Shown here: one piece after another, positions 1 through 6,317 of the stretch
Numbering within the stretch: the stretch's first letter is position 1
Layout: every line of letters begins with the position of its first letter
Assembly (NCBI GenBank): GCA_031272345.1
Contig: JAISTZ010000069.1
Location: 1-6,548, forward strand
Length of the DNA stretch: 6,548 nucleotides
Source of the DNA: Spirochaetaceae bacterium
Lineage (GTDB): Bacteria > Spirochaetota > Spirochaetia > Treponematales > Treponemataceae
Reading direction: 5' to 3'
Translations under genes and position numbers: made by a program
Notes under the pieces: model-generated
The model's input: only the letters and a program-made list of their open reading frames with translations
What the model was told of the DNA's origin: nothing
Databases searched by the model: none

Positions 1-1057
1 TGTAGCCGCCGCCTATTCCCGCGCCCCCTTGGCCGCCTGCGGCGTTCACCGTACCGCCGAGGATGGAAATGGTTCCGCCATTGCCGGCGTCGCCGCCGCC
101 GATGCCTGCGGCGGTGTAACCGCCCTGTGCCGTAACCGTGCCGCCGGTGATGGTGATACTGCCGCCTTCTTCGCCCGTACTCCCGCCGATACCCGCGCCG
201 GCTCCGCCATCGCTCCAGCCGCCCGCGCTGCCCCCTGTGGCGGTGAGGGTTCCGCTCACCGCATGGCTGCTTGACGCTGTACCCGCGCCGGCGCTCCCGG
301 CGCTGTCGATGACCAGGGTGCGCCCCGCTGGAATATGCAGCCCTGCGGAGTTGCCGCCGCTTGTAAGCGCGTTTGTCCCGGAGAGGAGCGCCGTCACATT
401 CGCCTCGTCCCCGATGTCAAAGGCGCAGACATCAGCCCCTGTCGTCCCGCTCAGATCAATCGTGACGTCTTGCAGGGTCACCGTGGCGGTCGCGCCGGAC
501 GCAATCGCAACGCGGTTCACCGTGGTGCTGCCCGTGAGGACCACATCCGCGCCGTCCGCTATGGTGATGACCTTTGTGCCGCTGTCGTAGGACCAGCCGT
601 CGCCTGAAGCCGTAGCGATCATGGCGACATCAATAGGCGCCCTCACGGTAATCGTGAAACTTTTTGAAAAGTCCTTCCCCCTCCACAGGCCGTCCGCGAC
701 CCGGGCGGTGATTTTCGCCGTGCCCTCCGCCGCAGCCGTAAAGACGCCCCCGGTGATGGCTGCCCCGGTGGTTCCAGGGTCGGAGACGGACCATGAAACC
801 GTTTTTTTGGTGGCGTTATCCGGCACGATAACCGGGGCGAGGGGGATGGGGACTCCCGCGTCCGTCTTGCCCGGTATGCCCGTGATGTCCGCTATCGGGA
901 CGAAGGAGCGGTCATACAGGTAGTCCCGCAGGGTATAGATGTCGTCGCACCCCCCAACGAAGACCGCCGCGATGACCAGGAAAAGGACTACGAGATAAAA
1001 GCGCCCCCGGCTAGTCAGGCCGCTGTGTGTGGGGGGGGTATTTGTCGTTCTGTTCAT
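1..1057 (-). CDS. Surface lipoprotein A with Ig-like domain and glycine-rich 29-residue repeats (partial)
   Basis: This is an open frame of 352 codons that runs off the left edge, so the C-terminus is missing. Residues 1-20 are polar. A hydrophobic stretch (about 20-34) ends in VGGC, giving a lipobox-like site at Cys37, so export and lipid anchoring are expected. DIYTLRDYL follows the cysteine. Residues about 52-139 form a bacterial Ig-like (Big_2-type) domain ending in KITAR and FTITV. From about 148 the chain changes to a Thr/Val/Gly-rich beta-helix-like region. From about 287 it has tandem units with GAGIGG and GGTVTA motifs, with the Ile of each unit at 290, 319 and 348, an exact 29-residue period. 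Its promoter, leader and N-terminal half match lipoprotein B at 5940. The start is ATG at 1057, because the ATG at 1061 is out of frame and stops after 15 codons. A role as adhesin or surface display protein is inferred. The ligand is unknown. Confidence 0.85.
   Translation of the reverse strand, partial: MNRTTNTPPTHSGLTSRGRFYLVVLFLVIAAVFVGGCDDIYTLRDYLYDRSFVPIADITGIPGKTDAGVPIPLAPVIVPDNATKKTVSWSVSDPGTTGAAITGGVFTAAAEGTAKITARVADGLWRGKDFSKSFTITVRAPIDVAMIATASGDGWSYDSGTKVITIADGADVVLTGSTTVNRVAIASGATATVTLQDVTIDLSGTTGADVCAFDIGDEANVTALLSGTNALTSGGNSAGLHIPAGRTLVIDSAGSAGAGTASSSHAVSGTLTATGGSAGGWSDGGAGAGIGGSTGEEGGSITITGGTVTAQGGYTAAGIGGGDAGNGGTISILGGTVNAAGGQGGAGIGGGY
1031..1038. repeat. G8/C8 homopolymer tract in the signal-peptide region of lipoprotein A
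   Basis: Eight G on the plus strand (C8 in the coding sense) encode Pro-Pro within codons 7-9 of lipoprotein A, next to a short GT dinucleotide run at 1023-1030. Loss or gain of bases here would change which of the two upstream ATG codons (1061 or 1057) is in frame with the lipoprotein. Runs of seven G occur elsewhere in the window, so the length alone is not extreme. Confidence 0.7.
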
Positions 1058-1111
1058 CCATCACACCAATCCATCTCCCTCCTCACTCCACCAGCAAACC
1101 GCCGAAGAATA

Positions 1112-1140
1112 AGTCTAGCACGGAAAGAGGATTGTGTCAA
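1112..1140 (-). promoter_or_regulatory. Sigma-70 promoter of lipoprotein A
   Basis: On the minus strand TTGACA (1140-1135) and TAGACT (1117-1112) are separated by exactly 17 bases. The predicted transcript starts near 1105, leaving about a 48-base leader. The element lies just beyond the htrA stop codon, so lipoprotein A does not depend on htrA transcription. Of the 32 bases beginning at the -35 hexamer, 28 are identical to the promoter of lipoprotein B. Confidence 0.75.
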
Positions 1141-1181
1141 GGAAAATGTTGCGCGGGGATAGCGTTCCTGAATTACCGCTC

Positions 1182-2654
1182 TTACGGCAGCTTGTACCGC
1201 CTTGTGGACAACACGTTCCCGTCGGAATCCCGCACGTCGAACCAGACCTCGGCTTTTCCCGTGAGGTTGAGGGCGCTGTAGAATTCCCGCAGGTTCGAGA
1301 TCTTTTTGTCGTTCACGGCGGTGATGACCTCGTTGTTGTTGAGCCGCATGGCCGCCGCCGGAGACCGGGCCTGCACGTTGGCAATGACGACCCCCCGCAG
1401 GGAGGAATCCAGGTTCAGGGTCTTCCGCACCTCCGCCGTAAGGGGGAGGGCGTTGAACCCCGGCCAGAGGCGGGAGCTGTTGGACGCGGTGTCCTCCTTG
1501 CGGGCCTCGATCGTTACCGACAGGGTGACTTCCTTGCCGTCCCGAATCACCACGAAGGCGGCCTTCTCGTTTACCTTGAGGTCACCCACTTCCCGCACGA
1601 GCTGGCTTACCGATTTGACCCCCCGGCCGTTCAGTTGAATCACGAAGTCCCCGGGCATGATGCCCCCCTTGGCCGCGGGGCTGTCCAGGTAGACCTGGGA
1701 GGCGAAGGCCCCGATTTTGTCGCCGATGCCGAGTTCTTCTTTGTAGGACTTGTCGATTTCCACCAGGGCCACCCCCATCCAGCCGTAGGTGATCTTGCCG
1801 GAGGAGATGAAGTCGTCGATTGCCTTTTTGACGTTGTTGATGGTGATGGCGAACCCCAGGCCCGCGGACGCCCCCGAGGGGGAGGCTATCCAGGTGTTGA
1901 TTCCGATGACCTCCCCGTAGATGTTCACCAGGGGGCCCCCGGAGTTGCCCTGGTTGATCGCCGCGTCGGTCTGGATGAACTCGCTGATGTTGTCGATGCC
2001 GTGGCCCCCGGAGCGGCCGATGGCGCTGACGATGCCCTGGGTGACCGAGGAATCAAACCCCAGGGGGGTGCCCATGGCAAAGCAGATGTCCCCCACGTGG
2101 ACCGTGTCGGAGTCCCCCAGGACCGCGACCGGTATGTCGGAATCGTCCGATTCGAATGAGACCAGGGCGATGTCCTTGCGGGAGTCCGCCCCGATGAGCT
2201 TGCCCGTCATGCCCCTGCCGTCCTTGAGTTTGACAGAGATCTCCGTCGCCTTGCCGGCCACGTGGTTGTTGGTGAGGACATAGTATGTTTTCCCGGACTT
2301 GCGGACGATGACCCCGCTTCCCAGGCCCTGCTGTTCGTATTCCCGCTGCTGGCCCTCGCCGTTGTTCCCGAAAAACGGAATGAACCCGAAGGGATTCGCC
2401 GGGCCCGTGCGCTTTTCTACCACATCGAGTTCCACCACCGAGGGGAGGACGCTCTCAGACACAGCCCGGAAGACGTTCTGCATGGCCTCGAGCACCCCCA
2501 GGGACTCCGCCGGAAGCTTGATGCCCGAGCCGGATTCCGCATAGGCGGTCTGGGCCTGGCTTCTTTCCTGGGTGTTGCAGGCAAAAAAGAAAAGCCCCGC
2601 CCCGAGAACAATCCCGGCGAGAATCAGGCACAGCCGTTTTGTCCATGAATTCAT
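1182..2654 (-). CDS. htrA: HtrA/Deg-family periplasmic serine protease with two PDZ domains
   Basis: This is a complete 490-residue protein of usual DegP/DegQ length. It degrades or refolds misfolded envelope proteins in the periplasm. Residues 5-25 form a hydrophobic export segment ending in FFFAC, so Cys26 could be lipidated under the loose spirochaetal lipobox rules. Otherwise the segment is a signal anchor. The trypsin-like domain (about 60-285) shows all three catalytic residues: His131 in TNNHV, Asp161 in RKDIAL and Ser238 in QGNSGGPLV. PDZ1 spans about 290-385 (GWMGVAL, SPAAKGGIMPGDFV) and PDZ2 about 400-488 (SPAAAMRLNNNEVI). PDZ2 is divergent, with NNNEV where GD-V is usual. The ATG at 2654 is chosen because GGAGGTGA sits 6 bases upstream. 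The gene is divergent from the tRNA-Ala unit and 41 bases upstream of the lipoprotein A promoter. No terminator is visible after its stop codon. Confidence 0.95.
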   Translation of the reverse strand: MNSWTKRLCLILAGIVLGAGLFFFACNTQERSQAQTAYAESGSGIKLPAESLGVLEAMQNVFRAVSESVLPSVVELDVVEKRTGPANPFGFIPFFGNNGEGQQREYEQQGLGSGVIVRKSGKTYYVLTNNHVAGKATEISVKLKDGRGMTGKLIGADSRKDIALVSFESDDSDIPVAVLGDSDTVHVGDICFAMGTPLGFDSSVTQGIVSAIGRSGGHGIDNISEFIQTDAAINQGNSGGPLVNIYGEVIGINTWIASPSGASAGLGFAITINNVKKAIDDFISSGKITYGWMGVALVEIDKSYKEELGIGDKIGAFASQVYLDSPAAKGGIMPGDFVIQLNGRGVKSVSQLVREVGDLKVNEKAAFVVIRDGKEVTLSVTIEARKEDTASNSSRLWPGFNALPLTAEVRKTLNLDSSLRGVVIANVQARSPAAAMRLNNNEVITAVNDKKISNLREFYSALNLTGKAEVWFDVRDSDGNVLSTRRYKLP

Positions 2655-2660
2655 TCTGAA

Positions 2661-2668
2661 TCACCTCC
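2661..2668 (-). promoter_or_regulatory. Shine-Dalgarno site of htrA
   Basis: GGAGGTGA on the minus strand lies 6 bases before the ATG at 2654. It is a near-perfect anti-16S match and fixes the start over the in-frame upstream alternatives. Confidence 0.8.
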
Positions 2669-2680
2669 ATCTGTGCTTTA

Positions 2681-2709
2681 AAAATACTGATTTTTGTCAA
2701 AAAAGTGAA
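2681..2709 (-). promoter_or_regulatory. htrA: Candidate htrA promoter
   Basis: On the minus strand TTCACT (2709-2704) and TATTTT (2686-2681) are 17 bases apart, each matching the consensus at four of six positions. Transcription would start near 2674 with a short leader containing the SD. A perfect TTGACA at 2700-2695 is also present, but it has no acceptable -10 and would start transcription inside the SD. The weaker pair is therefore preferred. Confidence 0.3.
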
Positions 2710-2719
2710 GGGAAAAACC

Positions 2720-2747
2720 TTGACATTTGTTTTTTTTCAGCTATCAT
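2720..2747 (+). promoter_or_regulatory. Sigma-70 promoter of the tRNA-Ala unit
   Basis: TTGACA (2720-2725) and TATCAT (2742-2747) are separated by 16 bases. The spacer contains a T8 run (2730-2737). The predicted start is near 2754, giving about a 37-base 5' leader before the tRNA. It is the only good plus-strand promoter seen before both the tRNA and the downstream coding region. Confidence 0.7.
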
Positions 2748-2763
2748 TGCCTTCATGCCGAAT

Positions 2764-2780
2764 CCTGTCCGGCGGACAGG
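2764..2780 (+). other. Hairpin in the tRNA-Ala 5' leader
   Basis: CCTGTCC-GGC-GGACAGG is a perfect 7-bp stem with a 3-base loop, ending 10 bases before the mature tRNA 5' end. It has no T-tract, so it is not a terminator. It may protect or present the leader to RNase P processing (inference). Confidence 0.6.
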
Positions 2781-2790
2781 GGCCGGTCCC

Positions 2791-2864
<74 letters not shown>

Positions 2865-2903
2865 AGGTTGTTCACGCACGTCCAAACGAGGAGGATGTAC
2901 GAA

Positions 2904-4451
2904 GTGGAGTCGAAAGAACCCGGCGGTGAAGAACAAGGGACCGGCGGGATTGGGGAAACCCAAACGTCCCTTGGCAGCGTAACAAAATTTTTTGAGGACA
3001 CCCCAGACCCGGTCTTCGACAACCCCAACTACTACAAAATCGCCCTCGGGGGGGAGAAGGAAAGCGCGGGGCAGCTTCACGCAATCCTTTCCAAGTTTCT
3101 TACCAGCACGGACATAAAAGAAAAGAACCAGGCCCGCCTCCAGGTGACTGCGGCGTACTGGGGGGTGGTCAGGAGCATCGCCCTCAAAATGGCGTCCCCG
3201 GACATCCCCAAACCCAAGCGGTTCCTCCTGCGCTTCGGCATCGTTTCCCCCAGTCTCCTCACGGCGGAGCAGAAGCGCCTGTTCGCCACGATCATCCAGG
3301 AGAACGCCGCCGGGGAGCCCGTCTTTTATCTGGACGAATGGCTCGCCGCCGTAGCATCCGGGGAACTGGAACGCTCGGACGCCGGGGACGGCCGTCCTCA
3401 AAAACCCTCGGGCCCTGACGGGAATGGGGTAAGAATCCAGCGGCTCGCCGTGGAAAAGGAAAAATACCTCATGGCGATTCAGACCGGTGAAGGATTGCTC
3501 CGGGCAAATGAGGCCCGGCGCTCATCGGCGGAGGCTGAACTCCGGGGCCTCGTCGACATACTCTGCGCCCACGAAGACCATCCCGCCCTCCGGGGCCACA
3601 CGTTGCCCCTTTCGGAGGCCCAGAAGCAGGTGGCGGCGGAAATCGCCGCAAAGGTGCGGCAGTTGCTCCAGGATGACAGGGAAACCGGCGGCCGCCTGCG
3701 GGAACTTCAGGGGGCCACGGAGTCCTACGAGGCCCTCAAGATAAAGATGGCCGCCCTGGCAGGCAAAAACGTCGTCGATGACGAAGACATTGTGACCGAG
3801 GTCACCACGGTGTCCCAGATGGCGATGATTACCGCGGGCAGGCAGGGCAATCACTTTCCGGTCCTTTCCAGGGAGTTTTTCAAGGGGCCCCCGGAGAACG
3901 TGGGGACCCGGGAAAACGTGCTTGCCCACCTGGCGTGGCTGGAATCGGTCGATCCGGGGGCCTTCTGCCGGAGCCAAAAGAGCGGAGTCATGCGCATCGT
4001 GCCCTACGTGCTCCTCCTCCCCACTTACGGCGACACGGGGCTCTGCTGGGAACCCTTCAGCGTGTACAACCGGGCGTCGAGCCGGGGGCGGATCGTGGTG
4101 CCCATGTATCCCAAAAACCTGCGGGAGGCGGTGATTGCCGCCGTCGGTGACCTGCGCTGGCAGGTGGCAAAGGAAAACGCCGGGCGCTACTGGATGGAAG
4201 AGGGGCTCACCGGGGAGTTCTACTGTCTCCTCAGCGGCCAGAAAATCAAGGGCAACGTAAAGGACGCCTTTGTGGAGCACTACACCATGTGGCTCACCAA
4301 GGAGAGCGAAGGGGTCCCCCGGATGGACAAGGACATGCGGTCCCTCTTCTGGCGTTACATCCCCTTCACCGAACAGGTAAAGGAGCGCCTCAAAACCCGC
4401 AGCGCGGCCTACAACGGGCTGTTCCAGCGGGACAAAAACAGGGGCCTCTAG
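2904..4451 (+). CDS. Unrecognised 515-residue protein with central coiled coil
   Basis: I do not recognise the family. No signal peptide or membrane segment is seen, so it is probably cytoplasmic. The N-terminus (1-25) is Gly/Glu-rich and looks disordered. Residues about 40-155 are helical-looking (AAYWGVVRSIALK, LLTAEQKRLFATI). A low-complexity linker follows (155-175). A charged heptad-like segment at about 178-285 suggests a coiled coil. The C-terminal part (about 305-500) is rich in Trp and Tyr (CWEPFSVYNR, WQVAKENAGRYWMEEG, LFWRYIPF) and looks like the conserved domain. The start is uncertain: GAGGAGG (2888-2894) is 9 bases before GTG 2904 but directly abuts ATG 2895, so GTG is preferred. 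The ATG start would add three residues. It starts 39 bases after the tRNA-Ala without its own visible promoter, so co-transcription with the tRNA is likely. It converges with the FemAB gene. Confidence 0.88.
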   Translation: MESKEPGGEEQGTGGIGETQTSLGSVTKFFEDTPDPVFDNPNYYKIALGGEKESAGQLHAILSKFLTSTDIKEKNQARLQVTAAYWGVVRSIALKMASPDIPKPKRFLLRFGIVSPSLLTAEQKRLFATIIQENAAGEPVFYLDEWLAAVASGELERSDAGDGRPQKPSGPDGNGVRIQRLAVEKEKYLMAIQTGEGLLRANEARRSSAEAELRGLVDILCAHEDHPALRGHTLPLSEAQKQVAAEIAAKVRQLLQDDRETGGRLRELQGATESYEALKIKMAALAGKNVVDDEDIVTEVTTVSQMAMITAGRQGNHFPVLSREFFKGPPENVGTRENVLAHLAWLESVDPGAFCRSQKSGVMRIVPYVLLLPTYGDTGLCWEPFSVYNRASSRGRIVVPMYPKNLREAVIAAVGDLRWQVAKENAGRYWMEEGLTGEFYCLLSGQKIKGNVKDAFVEHYTMWLTKESEGVPRMDKDMRSLFWRYIPFTEQVKERLKTRSAAYNGLFQRDKNRGL

Positions 4452-4490
4452 GGACACGAGGAAAAGCGTCGAGTTTTTTCAGCGTGTTCC
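4452..4490. terminator. Possible bidirectional stem-loop between convergent genes
   Basis: GGACACG (4452-4458) can pair with CGTGTTCC (4483-4490) with one bulged T. Inside, GAAAA (4461-4465) can pair with TTTTC (4476-4480). It fills the 38-base gap between two convergent stop codons. The position fits a shared terminator, but no classical T-tract follows on either strand, so the call is weak. Confidence 0.35.
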
Positions 4491-5563
4491 TAGGGGCGGA
4501 AAATTTTCCGGAAGCGCTTGTAATAGAAGGACCTGGCCCGTTCCGCCAGGACAAAGGCCGGGTAGAGGGGCGAAAGGGGGACGTCCACGCAGCCCGGCCT
4601 GTGGATGATTCTGCCCCCGAAGCCGGTTTTGAACAGGTAGAGCCCGTGCATGGGGTGGCCTTCGTCCTCCGTGGGGGGGATGCCGTAGAGGTCGTAGGCC
4701 GTGCAGCCCGCGGCCCTGGCGTCCCTGAGGGCCCGCCATTGGAGCAGGTAGGGGGCCATGAGGTTCCGCTTGCTGTTGGAGGACGCGCCGTAGAGGTAGA
4801 CCCCCTGGCCGTGGAAGAAGAGGGTGATGATCCCCGCCAGGACCTCCCCCCCGTGGGACGCCAGGTAGAGCCGCACATCGGGCCCTTCCCCGGAGCCCCT
4901 CCGCTCCGCCGTCTTAAAAAGGGACTCGTAATAGCCCGGAGCGTGAATCCCGATTCCGTCCCGCCTTGCGGTGAGCCCGTAGAGGCCGTAGAACACCCCC
5001 AGGTCCCCGGCGTCCCCCTGCCGCACGGTGACTCCCCGCTTTTCCGCCAGGCGGATGTTGTAGCGCCACTTGCCCTTCATCTGGGCCAGGAGGCCCTCCT
5101 CGGAAAGGGTCAGGTCTAGGACGACCGTGTCCGGGGCCTGCACGGTTGTGTCCGCGCCGCGGAGCCCCAGGGCCCGGCCTGCCCGGAGGAGCTCCCCCCT
5201 CCAGGCCCCGCATGATTCAAGGGAATCGAATTCCTGGGGCAAATCGAAGCGGATGAAGAGGGCGCCCCGGGGAAGCGCCTTGCTCACGGCCCCGGCGATG
5301 CCCGCGAGGGCACGGGCGCTCCCTTCCGGAGCCGCCTCCGGGAGGGGCGGGAAGGGCGCATAGGCCAGGGGGAACCCCCGCACCCGGCGGACCAGAACCG
5401 AGAGCCCCCCGCCGCAGGCAAGGGGCGTTTCTATCCACAGGCTTTCCCAGCCCTGGCCGGCCTTGAAGTCCGCCCAGAAGCGGGATTGCAGGAAAGAAGG
5501 ATGGAAGGGAGAAGAATTTTTGGGGTTGGTTCCCCCTGGGTCCATTGATTCGTCCGCATACAT
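4490..5563 (-). CDS. FemAB/FemX-family peptidoglycan-type aminoacyl-transferase
   Basis: This is a complete protein of about 357 residues, usual for compact FemX-like members without the FemA coiled-coil arm. The family consists of GNAT-fold enzymes that move an amino acid from aminoacyl-tRNA onto the peptide stem of peptidoglycan precursors in the cytoplasm. Family motifs, in order: QSRFWADFK (26-34), MKGKWRYNIRLAEKRGV (162-178), RRDGIGIHAPGYYESLF (200-216), YLYGASS followed by RNLMAPYLLQW (to 276), YDLYGIPP (290-297) and HGLYLFKTGFGG (306-317). The amino acid used cannot be read from sequence. Some spirochaetes have ornithine-type peptidoglycan reported to carry glycine, which makes glycine plausible. 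Start choice: GGAGGG (5578-5573) is 9 bases from ATG 5563 but only 3 from ATG 5569, so 5563 is preferred. The alternative adds Met-Thr. Its own promoter lies about 130 bases upstream. Confidence 0.92.
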   Translation of the reverse strand: MYADESMDPGGTNPKNSSPFHPSFLQSRFWADFKAGQGWESLWIETPLACGGGLSVLVRRVRGFPLAYAPFPPLPEAAPEGSARALAGIAGAVSKALPRGALFIRFDLPQEFDSLESCGAWRGELLRAGRALGLRGADTTVQAPDTVVLDLTLSEEGLLAQMKGKWRYNIRLAEKRGVTVRQGDAGDLGVFYGLYGLTARRDGIGIHAPGYYESLFKTAERRGSGEGPDVRLYLASHGGEVLAGIITLFFHGQGVYLYGASSNSKRNLMAPYLLQWRALRDARAAGCTAYDLYGIPPTEDEGHPMHGLYLFKTGFGGRIIHRPGCVDVPLSPLYPAFVLAERARSFYYKRFRKIFRP

Positions 5564-5565
5564 CG

Positions 5566-5661
5566 TCATAGGCCCTCCGGGAACAACCTGCCCGCCGCGT
5601 TTTTCCAGTTCACCAGGCTGAAGTCTGACAGGGCTGTTTCGGTTTCTCCCGTGGGGAGTCT
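5566..5661 (-). pseudogene. Possible 3' relic of a gene once upstream of femAB
   Basis: On the minus strand a frame ending at TGA 5568-5566 overlaps the ATG at 5569 as ATGA, the usual sign of translational coupling in an operon. The frame reads DFSLVNWKNAAGRLFPEGL before its stop and has GC-rich third positions, like real coding sequence here. It has no ATG start with SD and closes upstream at a TAG (5706-5704). NAAGRLF-like endings are seen in TIM-barrel metal hydrolases of the TatD/amidohydrolase type, but about 30 residues are too few to assign a family. It may equally be non-coding leader. Confidence 0.3.
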
Positions 5662-5702
5662 TTTTTTATGGCATCCATGATGTTGCGCCGAATCATGCAG
5701 TA

Positions 5703-5730
5703 ACTATAGCAAAAAGCGGATAAATGTCAA
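5703..5730 (-). promoter_or_regulatory. Sigma-70 promoter of the FemAB gene
   Basis: On the minus strand TTGACA (5730-5725) and TATAGT (5708-5703) are 16 bases apart, near-consensus at both boxes. The predicted start is near 5696, leaving an unusually long leader of about 130 bases. The -35 hexamer lies inside an imperfect inverted repeat (5717-5751), so repressor control is possible. Confidence 0.7.
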
Positions 5731-5758
5731 GTCCGAGTTGAGATTTGTCCGGTTTTTT
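5717..5758 (+). terminator. Hairpin plus T6: plus-strand terminator or operator over the femAB promoter
   Basis: CGGATAAATGTCAA (5717-5730) pairs with TTGAGATTTGTCCG (5738-5751) across a 7-base loop. There is one G-G mismatch and one G-T wobble. One G and TTTTTT (5753-5758) follow, as in a rho-independent terminator on the plus strand. No plus-strand gene ends nearby. The same dyad covers the -35 box of the minus-strand femAB promoter, so it could instead be a protein-binding operator. Confidence 0.4.
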
Positions 5759-5833
5759 ATGTCATTTCTAAACAAATTATAGATATGTTGCCCAATTCCA
5801 ATCTCAACCACGAAGGACATCCCTCCGGCGCCA

Positions 5834-5845
5834 GGCGCATGCGCC
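5834..5845. promoter_or_regulatory. Perfect 12-bp GC palindrome upstream of lipoprotein B promoter
   Basis: GGCGCATGCGCC is fully self-complementary and ends 12 bases before the -35 hexamer. Outer GGCG (5827-5830) and CGCC (5847-5850) extend it imperfectly to 24 bases. It is suitable as an activator or repressor site. The paralogous promoter of lipoprotein A lacks the palindrome. Binding is inferred only from symmetry and position. Confidence 0.35.
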
Positions 5846-6317
5846 GCGCCATTTTCATTGACACAATCCTTTTTTTGTGCTACACTTATCCATTCCGGTG
5901 GCCTTGCCGATATAGTAGTGAGAGAGAAGGATTGGTGTGATGAAAATGAATAGAAAGGTTTTGTTTCAGGCCCTGGGGATTTGCATCCTGGCTGCGGCCC
6001 TCATTCCGGGGTGCAGGGACGTCTATACCATACGGGATTACCTTGCCGACCAGGCCTTTGTGCCGGTAGCGGGCATCGCGGGCATACCGGACGGGGCTGC
6101 CATGACGGCCCCCCTCACCCTCTCCCCCAAGGTCGCGCCGGAAAACGCCACGAACAGGACGGTCCTCTGGGCCGTCTCCGATGAGGGGGACACCGGGGCG
6201 GAAATCAGCGGCAATGTCTTTAGGGCCTGGGCTGCGGGCGAAGCAAAAATCACCGCGAGGATTCCGGAGGGCATCGCCAAGGGGCAGGACTTTGTCCAAG
6301 AATTCACGCTTAGGGTG
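5843..6317 (+). repeat. Right copy of duplicated promoter-leader-Ig cassette
   Basis: This is the counterpart of 644-1156 in inverted orientation. It contains promoter, leader, signal peptide and first Ig-like domain of lipoprotein B. Conservation is strongest in the promoter and in the leader end GGATTGGTGTGATG. Ends are approximate. Confidence 0.7.
5858..5886 (+). promoter_or_regulatory. Sigma-70 promoter of lipoprotein B
   Basis: TTGACA (5858-5863) and TACACT (5881-5886) are separated by 17 bases, followed by about a 47-base leader to ATG 5940. It is nearly identical to the lipoprotein A promoter. The spacer here holds a T7 run (5870-5876) that is interrupted by C in the A copy. Confidence 0.78.

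Larger units (their letters stand above)
644..1156 (-). repeat. Left copy of duplicated promoter-leader-Ig cassette
   Basis: This covers the promoter, leader, signal peptide and first Ig-like domain of lipoprotein A. It corresponds to 5843-6317 in the opposite orientation. Shared landmarks include CATTTTC before the -35, TTGACACAATCCT, the GGATTGGTGTGATG leader end, and protein patterns such as YT-RDYL, NAT--TV-W-VSD and AKITAR. Similarity stops after the first Ig-like domain. The boundaries are approximate and come from reading by eye. Confidence 0.7.
5570..5939. other. 370-base intergenic region between femAB and lipoprotein B
   Basis: The part next to femAB (to about 5650) is GC-rich and coding-like. 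From about 5660 to 5820 the sequence becomes clearly AT-rich, unlike the rest of the window. Two divergent promoters, the terminator-like dyad, a 9-bp inverted repeat (5737-5745 with 5800-5808) and a GC palindrome (5834-5845) lie here. Apart from the possible relic next to femAB, I see no convincing gene, RNA gene or mobile element in it. Confidence 0.6.

Noticed and set aside
1..200. CRISPR-like periodic repeats
   Set aside because: The periodicity is in-frame protein repeat coding (87 bases), without conserved repeats separated by unique spacers.
138..590. Pro/Ala-rich plus-strand frame at the left end
   Set aside because: It is antisense to lipoprotein A. The proline and alanine runs are simply the complement of the Gly-rich repeats.
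1134..2159. Long plus-strand open frame opposite htrA (341 codons)
   Set aside because: It is antisense to a protease with complete catalytic motifs. The translation is a Gly/Asp/Val-rich shadow typical of GC-rich DNA, with no SD.
3522..4457. Minus-strand open frame of 311 codons opposite the unknown gene
   Set aside because: Composition is Gly/Pro/His-rich. The plus-strand frame has SD, promoter and better amino-acid balance, so this is a shadow.
4289..5119. Plus-strand open frame crossing the convergent junction
   Set aside because: It overlaps both the end of the unknown gene and the FemAB gene, whose motifs are clear. It has no start signal.
5570..5696. T-box or other riboswitch in the long femAB leader
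   Set aside because: The conserved T-box sequence and the cores of common riboswitches were not found, and the stretch looks coding-like instead.
5613..5697. Short minus-strand frame MIRRNIMDAIKKD in the femAB leader
   Set aside because: It has no SD, lies at the transcript start, and no supporting conservation or context is available.
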